Below the pieces are notes generated by a model that saw only the letters and a list, made by a program, of their open reading frames with translations, ran no database searches and was not told where the DNA came from. From the NCBI GenBank assembly GCA_003254905.1, contig QANU01013978.1, positions 152,052 to 216,051 on the forward strand: a DNA stretch of 64,000 nt, given 5' to 3'. Made by a program: the position numbers and the translations under genes. Positions 34,300 to 44,640 of the stretch are shown here, in pieces (within the stretch, counting starts at the first letter, position 1; every line of letters starts with the position of its first letter). This DNA comes from Nissolia schottii (lineage: Eukaryota > Streptophyta > Magnoliopsida > Fabales > Fabaceae).

Positions 34300-36750
34300 A
34301 AACTCAATTATCATCTTCCAGTTTAATTCAATTCTCTTATGTCCTCTCGCAACATATTCAGAATATTCATGTCAATGTCCTACAACTCATTAATTTTTGT
34401 TTTTGTTTTTTTTTTGTAAACAACAAGTCATTAGTATTTAATAATTCGTCTAGTAATTTTGTTTATCTAACTGACTATTGATTTCGACATAAAATTTCTT
34501 TTATTAAATATATTAGTCACAAATTATATAAATTTTTTTCAAGAAAAATAAGTTTGCTCACATGGGCCCATGAAGAGTGGTATTTGGTGAGCAAATTTCG
34601 TAGATTAATCTAGCTACCTCCTAAATATTTCCTTCGTCTATGTCATTCTCTTTGAATTTGAGGATTGAGGATAAATCCCGACACCTCTACCCTTTCTATC
34701 TTAATTCTCAACCTCTTTATTTCAATTTGACTTTTATAGAGATTCACTCAGCTTTTATGTTTGAGGTTCTTTTAAATTAATCAATTTTTATGCCTTCATT
34801 GTGTAAATGAGTTTTGTATTATGATTTAATAATGTATTTTCAGTATAAAATTTAACATGTACATAGAAATTAATGTCATTTTGAATTATATGCGTGGAAC
34901 TTGATTTCTTGAGGACAATCATGCGTGTCATAAAAATGATATAAATATGGCCTAAAAAGTGTACCAATATCTCTAAATTAGATGAAGAGACGTGGCATCT
35001 TAAATTTAAGGGTTTTGCCAATCAATGCTTTAAAGTGTGTGATTCACGGAATTTAAGTTTGAGAATAACAGATTCTTGTGTTTGATTCGCAGAAAACAAA
35101 AGTCTTGAAAGAGTTATATTCTCATAAATTATAAAAGTTCTATTTAATCTCATTTTCAATCTATCCATCCACCATGAGAATCTAACATTTCTATAGGAAG
35201 GGAATGTTTCTAAAAATGTAAATAGACAAATTTACTCTTATTTAAAATTAAAAAGTAAACTTTACCCTCCAATAATAATAATAAAATAATTATTATTTTG
35301 GGAGTTGAAAAAATAATTAATATTAAATAATTAATAATAAAGATAATAACAATAGATAGTAAATAATAATAATATTAATTAATAAATAATTAATATTAAT
35401 ATTTATTACATTAATAATAAATAATAATTTTACGAGAGTTGATAAAATAATTAATATTAAAATGTAATAAGTAATAATAATAAATAAATAATAATAATTA
35501 AATAATTAATAATAAATAATTAATATTAATAATAAATAATAATTAATGTTAAATATTAATAATAATTAATATTAAATAATTAATAATACTAAATAATTAT
35601 TAATAATAATAAATAATATTAATAATAATAATTTTGTCAGTTGAGAAAATAAATTAGTTATATGTAAATTATATTTAAATATAGGTTTAATGTGATGTTC
35701 ATATTTTTCATTTGTTAGGGGTATTTTTGGAAAAACAAAAAATATTTCTAGGAATGTTAGTGTCAACCAAACGCATGAATGATTCGTTCTCAAGTATATT
35801 CGGCAAGATTCCCAAAATTTCAATCTGCGAACCAAACACATTTAAAAGTCATTCCTAGGAATACCATTTCTATAAATGCTATTCCTAGAAATGTTTATTA
35901 GTTAAGGAAGTTTAAATAGTAAATTTTAAATTGACAAAACATGCAATGTTCTTAAAAACATACAAATTTTGTAGTTATTTATACAAACTTATCATTTGTG
36001 ATTTTTTAATAAGTGTCATTGACACACTTGATAGCAAAATCCTAAATTTAATTTATAATGCAATGCAATATAATTTTATGAGAAAAAAAATGTGTTGATC
36101 TAGAGGAAGCAGAAGGATAATCTTGTTGACCTGTACCTATGCATTTTTTTCAAAAAAAAAGAAATGCATTAATGCATCACATTTAAATATACCGCAGTTA
36201 ACTTTTGACTTTTAAATTAATTTAGTATACTAATTTATTTTTGAATGTTTTGCACCAGGTCAAAAGTTCATTAAAGGGAACGAAGTTGTGGTGGCAAGAT
36301 GATTTTTGCCGGTTTTGAAACTAAAATACTGACTCCCTGATTTTGAAATTATAAGGCCTATGTGTTAATTCTTCAATTTATTATTATTACTAAGTCATCT
36401 TGTTTTTGTAAGTTATCATATTAAAAAAAGATGTGAAACTATAAATAAGTGGGAGTAGTATCTCATATTGTAAATAAGATTGTAAGACTTGAGAGTATAT
36501 ATAATTGTAAATAAAATTGTAGACAAAATTGAAATATGCAGTCTCAACTTAAATGTTGTCACATCATTTTTTTATGATAAATTATAGAAAATGTGACAAC
36601 ACAATAATATAAAAAATATAAAAGATTAATTTAACGTAAGACTCATAATTTTAAAAATTAAAAAGTTGATAATTTTTAAATTTTAAGAATCTGCGTGATT
36701 CAAGGTTACAAATTTAGTAAAAATCCTCTTTGCTCTGCTACCATTAAGCT
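34300..36750. other. AT-rich intergenic stretch with (TAA)n block
   Basis: No gene supported. From about 35267 to 35640 nearly every base is A or T, arranged as drifting TAA/ATT units. Confidence 0.7.

Positions 36751-36757
<7 letters not shown>

Positions 36758-36839
<82 letters not shown>
36758..36839. repeat. Compound (CT)n(TA)n microsatellite beside the assembly gap
   Basis: A CT run 36758-36800 passes directly into a TA run 36801-36839. It ends about 70 bases before the run of Ns. Confidence 0.95.
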
Positions 36840-36841
<2 letters not shown>

Positions 36842-36909
36842 CATTACGTATTTGTCAAATCACCAATGAAATCCTAAAGCATGTTAAAATACATGATATC
36901 TCAATCCTC

Positions 36910-37235
36910 NNNNNNNNNNNNNNNNNNNNNNNNNNNNNNNNNNNNNNNNNNNNNNNNNNNNNNNNNNNNNNNNNNNNNNNNNNNNNNNNNNNNNNNNNNN
37001 NNNNNNNNNNNNNNNNNNNNNNNNNNNNNNNNNNNNNNNNNNNNNNNNNNNNNNNNNNNNNNNNNNNNNNNNNNNNNNNNNNNNNNNNNNNNNNNNNNNN
37101 NNNNNNNNNNNNNNNNNNNNNNNNNNNNNNNNNNNNNNNNNNNNNNNNNNNNNNNNNNNNNNNNNNNNNNNNNNNNNNNNNNNNNNNNNNNNNNNNNNNN
37201 NNNNNNNNNNNNNNNNNNNNNNNNNNNNNNNNNNN
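36910..37235. other. Assembly gap (326 N)
   Basis: Unknown bases. Both flanks carry TA microsatellites (36801-36839 and 37245-37288), which probably caused the gap. Translated frames through it are meaningless. Confidence 0.99.
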
Positions 37236-37242
37236 TAAAATG

Positions 37243-37290
<48 letters not shown>

Positions 37291-37513
37291 AATTCAACCC
37301 AAGTTGTTCGACAAAAAAACCAAAATTGTGAATAATTAAAAAATGAGTAAATTACATGGGATGACAAATTGTATACCCCTAACCACCGAGTACTCATCCC
37401 GACCCAACCTGGTAGATAGTGTAAAAACTTGTTCCTCTATGGATAGGTAGTTACCTAAAATTACTCGCACGGCTTAGGGTTTTAATGAACTCCCTCTGAC
37501 CTTACTCACACCC

Positions 37514-37547
<34 letters not shown>

Positions 37548-39633
37548 CATTACAAGCTTAAGTTGTTAAATGATTGTTTAGCTTATTCACTAGAACAAAA
37601 AGGTGTCTTTGTAGCACTCTATTTGCAGCTGTTTGAGAAAACTATTATCAGTTTACATTTAGCGACAGTTTATGGGAATTGCTACTGATTATTTGTAATA
37701 TCAATTTTTTATGTCCTCTGCTATTGGAACGAGAAATGTTGAGTTGAAACTAAATCCGAAACGGTGACGTATTGTTATTTGATCACTCAATCCATGGGGT
37801 GTGACCAGAGATGGCCATCGTGAACCAAACCTCACCGTTGCAATGACCATGTTGAGGGTGTTCTCTAGGTCCCGTCTCCTTCTTCTGTCTGCAATCCTCA
37901 ACTTAGGGTTTTTGATTTTGATGCCTTATCATTTGTTTTCGCGTTTGTGGTTTGCATTGGTGGATTTTGGGTGTTGTCAGCTCTACTCAGAATGGGTGGA
38001 TCATCTTCATCTCTTGATTCGAGTTTTAGTGAAATTGGATACTATACAACATAATTTTTTTTCTTTCTCTTGATCCTGACTTGTGCTTCTTTTAAATTAA
38101 TGGAAATTTGGTTTCGTTTTATGTTATGGAATCTTGCGTTGAGATTTCTCTTAGGGGTACATGCTTTAAGGAAATTGTAATGGAGGCTCAAGTTTCACGG
38201 TTTACAAAGTGACAATGGAAAAAAACATTGCTTGGAGAGTAAAGTGAGAATTTACTAACACGTGACACTTTATTAAGGGAAGTGCTAATCCAAGCTCTAT
38301 TGGACCAAACCTTCTTGGAATCTCACGTTAGAATAAAAGACATTGGATAAAAAGGAGGGAGATTTACAAACTTAGCTAAATTAACAAACACAGACATTGA
38401 ATCCTAAAAGGACCAAGAGAAAGTTACTGGGCGGTGGACACATTTGGAGAGAAACATGAGATGTCATCCTATGCAAGGTTATATAACAAATTAGAATGGT
38501 CATGGTGGAATGTGGCTCACATGATTTGAGATTTGTGAGGTCTCCAATTTTATATCATTTTATCTTTATTTTCTCATGCTTTTCATATGGTTGTGAATTG
38601 TGTAGGCATGCTTTGAGGGAAACCCATTCGAGACTGTTCCAGGTCCTTTCAAGCTCTTCTCGCAGTGCATGCGTTCTAAACCCGGGTGAGATTATCATCT
38701 GTCATGCTATTCAATCTACTTTGGAACATCTATAATACTGAATGTTTTGAGTTAATTTAACATTAAACTTACATAGAGTTATCATTGTGTACTCAAAACT
38801 GAGTTGAATAGAGAAGGATAGGTAACTAGGTGTGTACTTAGAATTGAGAAAGAAACTTTGTGCTTTGATCAATATGTACCATTTTTCTTTGTTCAAGAGT
38901 GAAAGATCTAGCTGCATTGTTGCTTTGTTTGTCTTGGATTGTATTTGTCTAGTTCTACTTGGTTCATTGCTATCTTTCTTCTAAGCTTTAGGCAAGAGTT
39001 TTCATTGTTCTGCATTGAAAAATCAGGCATAGTGAATTTCTTATATTATTTTGTCAAAATTCCAAGTGTTCTGTTTTTGTTACAAATTAACAAATTCAAC
39101 ACTTGATGGAAATGCCAATTGCTTCTTAGATTTGACTCTGTTGACATAGGAAGAAAGATGGATCATTTGTAAATGAGGATGCTCAAAAGAAGAGAGTATG
39201 CCTTAAATATGATAGATGTGTTTCATTATACTATTATTAAATGCTTCTTTGGGAGTTTCATATTAGAAGGGTATCTAGCTTCGTAAGAAGTGACTCTTGC
39301 TTCTTTCTGTTCCCATCTTGAATATGTGATGGAACCTTGTCTTCATACCCTGCTGCATTCATAGTCTTCTGTAATCTTCTCTTTACATGCAATTTTAAAT
39401 CTCCAATATTTTCAATATTTTGTTAAGAAAAGACTATAAATGAAATGCAAAGGACATATACGTATGTAGCATTATAAATGAATTGTTTTTAGTATACTAT
39501 TCATTTTAATATGCATGAGACCTTTCATCTATTCTCTCTTTTCTATGTCAAATTTGTACATTACTGCAAACATGGAGTTAGTATCTTGTTGATTTTAAAT
39601 AACATCTAAATCATAGCAACAATTTTATGTAGA

Positions 39634-39830
39634 AAGATTTAGAAAAGGAGATTGCTGAGGGCTCTTCTAAAAATGATGTCTTTATTAAAATCTTTGAGAA
39701 AGAGCACCCAAAATATGTTCGAGATATGGGGTTCGGTGTTTGCCCATCTTAGGTGTATAGGTCATCATCTTGCAAACCAGGAGCTAATAATGGTTCATCA
39801 AGAGTTGAACATGATAGCTTGAAGTTGTAA
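39634..39830 (+). pseudogene. Ptta/En/Spm transposase-type fragment
   Basis: Reads DLEKEIAEGSSKNDVFIKIF, then KEHPKYVRDMGFGVCPS, then a stop, then a short continuation. The block HPxxVRxxGxGVxPS is a hallmark of the plant En/Spm (Ptta) accessory protein family encoded by CACTA elements. Only this fragment of the protein was recognised. Confidence 0.7.
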
Positions 39831-40966
39831 GTGAAACTACTACAAGAGCAAGTGATGTTTTTTGTGCGCCAACAAGGGGGTCAAATGCCGCCTGATTTTC
39901 CTATCAATCTAGTAAATTTGTTAAGTTTTTTGTGCGTGTGTCATGCTTTGCTTTTATTTACTTCATAGATGTTTGGGGTAACATTGTTATTTCTCTTTTT
40001 TTATCTTCTTTTGCTTTTTACCTTCTCTTTACCTATAGTTTTAGATCTTCATTTTATTCTTATAGTGAAGAATATATCTCTCTTAATGGCTATAATATGA
40101 TCATATAACTTTAACATTATATATAAAATTTGCAAAAGTGATATGTTCATTAGATATACTTGTGCAGGAATATACAATCTAGAGTTGTTGCTTGTCAAAA
40201 CACATGAAATTATTATCTTGTAAAGTAAAAGTAGTGATGATTGTGCTAGTAGATTTGTGTTAGAAATTTCAATTAAGATTTCTTATTGTTGTTGTTAGAT
40301 ATTTGCTATTGAATTTCTTTTCAATTTCAGGCTACTGACTTAGACTCACCAACTGGAGCAAGACCCTGGTCCTCTGCTAGCCATGATCCCCAAAATCCTT
40401 AATGTTAGGCTCTCAAAGTTAGATTTCATATGATTATTAGTATTTACTCAGTTCCATGTCTAATCTCGAGTTAACCTAACTCATCCACATGTTGGTTAGG
40501 ATATTTAAGTTTGATTTCAATTGTTATTAAGTTTTTGGTATTTTGTGTTGGTAATGACTTAACACCTATATTTTGCTTGGATATTTTGGTATTTTGTGTT
40601 GGTAATGATTTATAACCTATAGTTTGTGTTTGTGTTAATTTGAATGTGTTGGATGATGTTAATAATTGGTTTATTGACCTTGGGGTAATTAGCTTGTTAA
40701 GTTTATTACTCTTATGATAAAACAAATTCATAGAGGTTAGTCAAGTTTATTGCTCTTATGATTGAATTATCTTGTAGAATTAAATAAGTAACAAGGGAGT
40801 TTCTTTATAGGAAGAGAAATGAAGTAAAAGAAATAAAATAAAATCTATAAGCTAAAAATTGAAGATATTGAAGTATCACAAATGGGAAATCAAATAAATA
40901 TTAAAGTAGTTGGTAATATTAATTAGTTCCCATGCACAAAATTTTAAAAAAAATTGGAACTTAAAC

Positions 40967-41272
40967 ATAGCAGCGGTTTAAAACTGTTGCAAATACAATA
41001 TTTAAAACATTAAAGGTTAAACATAGCGGCGGTTGAAAATCGCTGCAAAAACAATATATAAAAATCAAAGGTTAAACATAGTAGTGGTTAAAACTGCTAC
41101 AAATACATTATAAAAAAATATAATTTAAATATAATAGCAGTTTTGAACCGCTACAAAATATATTGTGGTGGTCTAGTAGTTGTTGGAAACTGTCATAGAA
41201 CAGGATTGCAGCGGTTGGCCAACTGTTGCAAAATGTTTTTAGTGGCGGTTCTAACCGCTGCAAAACATAGTT
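40967..41272. repeat. Subterminal hairpin array of the CACTA element
   Basis: About six units of roughly 25 bases, each with a GCGGTT-like word facing an AACCGC-like word across a few bases. Some units have decayed to GTGGTT or ACTGCT. Such arrays are the usual binding sites of CACTA-encoded proteins. Confidence 0.75.
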
Positions 41273-41310
41273 TTGAAATGTTGTAAAACTAACTTTTTCT
41301 CGTTGTGATT

Positions 41311-41960
41311 ATATATGTACTAGTTTGATTTTTCTTTATGTATCAAACAAATTACAATGTTATGTTTTTTAGTTATTATGAATAGAGATTATGATATTTA
41401 GCTTAATTTTTATGAATTTTGTAGTTGTTAATTTAAATTATGTTATTGTTCTGCACTAAAATAATTATTTTTTTTATAGTTGATTCTTATTTTATGTAAA
41501 CATAAAAGTATTTTTTAGAAAGTAATGAGTAACATAGGGTTAGAGTTTACATACTTTTCTGCGAATAGGATAAGCGATTTTATTTGTAAAACCCGTGAGT
41601 GAAATAGGGTTAGAGTTGAGCCAAAACCTTACCCAACTCTACCCATTGTCATCCCTATAAATTATGTTACTTTCTCATTTTTCATATCTATTGTAATATT
41701 TGCTTCTAGGGTAGATTTAGGTTTAATGAAGTTATATAGACACCTCATCTATTTGTTCAAGAGACATTGATATCCTTTAATAATAACAAAGTTAGGCACA
41801 GTTTATTATTAAAATATTTTCATCTCTTATATACCTCACATTTTCATGCTTAGGACTTTAAAACATCCATCTAAGTTAGATCCTCTCTTACTGGACTTTA
41901 CCTTCTCTTATGTGTAAAAGAGGATTAGGAAAGGGTTGTGTAGTCGGCATGATGGACAAA
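41311..41960. other. Intergenic, nothing recognised
   Basis: AT-rich sequence between the CACTA element and the foldback element. Confidence 0.6.
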
Positions 41961-44190
41961 ACACTTTAATAATGAACAATGATACTAAGTGTAAACCAAA
42001 ATTAGCTACACCATATAGCCACCGGGCCACAATATACGGAGTGGTCCCACCTGTTCTCATTAAACCACCCACTCCAATTTTAATTGCCTACTTTCACCAC
42101 TATTACTAAAGAAGCATGTTCGACACACATGAAACTCCAACCTACACATCTCTTCGCTAGTTAAAACATGAACCAGAGCAAAGGACGACAATAACGATGA
42201 ACCAGAGATGGTAAGGAGTAGAGGATGAACAAACTTCCTAATCAAACTGTCATGAACGATAGGTAAGAGAACTCTATTTTATTGTTTGTTTGATCTTCAA
42301 TCAAGTTTCTATTTTAGGGTTTGAGTTTGTTTGAATGAGAAATCTTGTGTTTGAATGAGAATGTTTCGAGGAAAGTTTGTTCATGATTTAATTCTATTAT
42401 GCACATGAAAATGGAGTTTATTTATTTTGGGGGGAAAGTATGTTATTTGGGTTTGTGCTCCAATTATTGTTTGCTTTCTTGTCTATGTTTGTTCATATAT
42501 GTGTACATGTTTGTTTAACATGTTTTCATGTGTTTATTTATGTGAATTTGTATGTTTGTTTGTATCTATTATATAGTTTGTTTATTGGCTTTGGATTGTA
42601 TGTTCATGTGTATATAAGTTTTGGTGTTTTGTTGTTTATTATGTTCTTGGTGTTTGTTATTTGTTTTTATAAGTTTGTTTGCTCTGGTTATATTGTTTGT
42701 TCATGTATTTGAATAAGTTTGTTCACTAGATTCACAATGTGTGTTCACAAAGTTTGATTTTATCAGTTTATTCAGATCTCATTGTTTGTTCATATGGTCA
42801 AATATGTTTGTTGTACATTGTTCATGTATCTATATAAGTTTGTTCGCTGGATTCACAAAGTTTGTTTATAAAAATATAGTGTTTGTTCAGTATGCTTCTC
42901 ACTATTTGTTTGTTCATATGGTCATATATGTTTGTTTCTTCTTAGCAATGTTTATTTGTTCTTCATGTTTCAATTGATTATTGATATATAGATTAAGGAA
43001 AAAGACTGCGATTGCCATGAGCAATTCTCCAAGGAAAAAGACTCTAACTGCCGTGAAGATATCTCCACAAAAAAGATCCTGATTGCAGTGAGAAAATTTC
43101 CACGAGCTTCAAAATCCCCCCAACAATGAAATACAAATAGCTTCTTAATCAGATAAGAAGAAGGCTACTATAGTGACGAAAAGTGCAAAAGAGGTTCTGA
43201 AGGCAAAGCTAGTTGCAAGTACTACAAAGGCGACCCTAGTCGATAAGAAGAGGGCCACTCAAGTGAAGAAAAATGCAAAGGAGGAAAACAAGACTAAAGA
43301 TTCCAAATGAGATTAAACAAACATTGATACACAAGTAAACAAACATTTTACTTTTCATAAACAAATTTTTGAACTAAAAAGCATTTGAGCAAACTTTTGA
43401 GCAATAGTAAACTAACATTCATATACAAGTAAATAAACCTTTTACCTATCATAAATAAACTTTTAAACTAACAAGCATTTGTTAAACTTTTGAAAAAGAG
43501 TAAACAAATATTCAATTTCACATAAACAAACTTATGAAAACTCCATAAACAAACTTTTTGAGCAAGAGTATACAAACATTTATTTTCACGTAAACAAACT
43601 TTTGAAAACTCCATAAACAAACCTTTTGAGCAAGAGTAAACAAACATTCTAATAGTACATAAACACACCTTCGAAAATTCATAAACAACGAATAACAAAT
43701 CTTGTCACGCCATCTAAACAGCCATTCACACATATGAAAACAAAATTTAGAGTTTCCCATACAAATAATGCAACCACAATTTAACAAGATCTCAATACCT
43801 CATCCTTGTCTTCATTTAGTTCTGGATCGGGTTCTGCTGTTTGCATATCGAAATCATTAACAGATGACATCAAAGAACGAAGAAGAACAGCAACGGTTAA
43901 GAATGACGATGGGTGAAAAACAACGATGATGCATTACAACGAGAGACAGAGATGATGAAGAAAGAAGAAGGATGAATGATGGAAAGAGATAAAAGTTGAA
44001 ACAAATAAGAAGGAATGGGGGAAAGAAATCGCGAGCTGAGGGTTTGTGAATGCGACACGAGTGAGGGCATAGGAGTGCGAAAAATAACACGTGGGAGTGC
44101 GTGAACAGAAAAATTTGATGAAAGCAAGACATATATATTTTTATACGTCAGTTGCATAGTGTAACTAAATTTAGTGTACACGCAACATTT
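41960..44190. mobile_element. Foldback-type element with mirrored TGTTTGTT/AACAAACA arrays
   Basis: The outer words TGTAAACCAAAATTAGCTAC (from 41990) and, mirrored, TGTACACTAAATTTAGTTAC (44180 downward) match at about three quarters of positions. Inside, 42440-42960 has many TGTTTGTTCAT-like units and 43310-43690 has their mirror (AAACAAACTTTT-like). Next to the right array is a purine-rich block (43860-44110). The centre (42990-43310) has three 36-base units. Class unknown. Confidence 0.55.
42997..43104 (+). repeat. Three 36-base units in the foldback centre
   Basis: Units begin AAGGAAAAAGACT or ACAAAAAAGATCCT and end in TCTCC or TTTCC. 36 bases equals 12 codons, and one frame reads SPRKKTLTAVKI-like peptides until a stop in the third unit. 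It may be the remains of a short repetitive coding sequence. Confidence 0.5.
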
Positions 44191-44510
44191 TCCCAATAAT
44201 GAGTTGCGTCTATCTTTATTCTCATTAGAATATGTTGGCGTTCATCAAGAGAAGTAATTGTTACTTGGATAAATAGAGGGGATGCATGTGTAATTTCATT
44301 GAACCTCATGCTAAATAAAGGTAATGCTTGCTTATTTCTTTTTTTAGGTTGCCTGCCCAGTATCCAAGGCTTAACCTTGACTAATCTGGGTCGACCCGGG
44401 TCGCGCACGCTTGCTTATTTCTATCAATTAGTGAATGAATTTCCCAAAAAAAAAAAGGAAAGAAAATCTACCAATTGACAGATGCAGCTATGCCCAAGTA
44501 CTGAATTGTT

Positions 44511-44585
44511 GGGGCCCAATGCCATTTCACAAGCCCAAACGCAGAAAAAAAGGGTGCCCAGCTCGTTCCGTCTTAAACCCCTAAC
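44511..44585 (+). promoter_or_regulatory. Site II and telo-box-like motifs upstream of NOC4
   Basis: TGGGCC (minus strand, 44513-44518) and TGGGCT (minus strand, 44532-44537) are site II words. AAACCCCTAA at 44575-44584 is a telo box with one extra C. Site II plus telo box within 150 bases of the start is the usual arrangement in plant ribosomal-protein and ribosome-biogenesis genes, which fits the gene product. Confidence 0.6.
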
Positions 44586-44640
44586 AAACCTCATTGCCGC
44601 GAGATGAGTGCTCTAAGCAGCAGCAACAAGCAATTCAATC

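Larger units (their letters stand above)
37588..41307 (+). mobile_element. CACTA element, 3.7 kb, both ends and TSD visible
   Basis: The left end CACTAGAACAAAAA (37588) and the mirrored right end CACAACGAGAAAAA (ending at 41307) are imperfect inverted repeats. They are flanked on both sides by ATT (37585-37587 and 41308-41310), the 3-base duplication expected of CACTA elements. Near the right end are six short hairpin units of GCGGTT/AACCGC type. Inside, 39634-39749 encodes a piece of a plant En/Spm-family protein. There is no full transposase, so the element is non-autonomous. Confidence 0.82.

Noticed and set aside
36855..37397. Open frames of 137-180 codons across the gap
   Set aside because: Most residues are unknown (N), and the rest come from TA dinucleotide runs.
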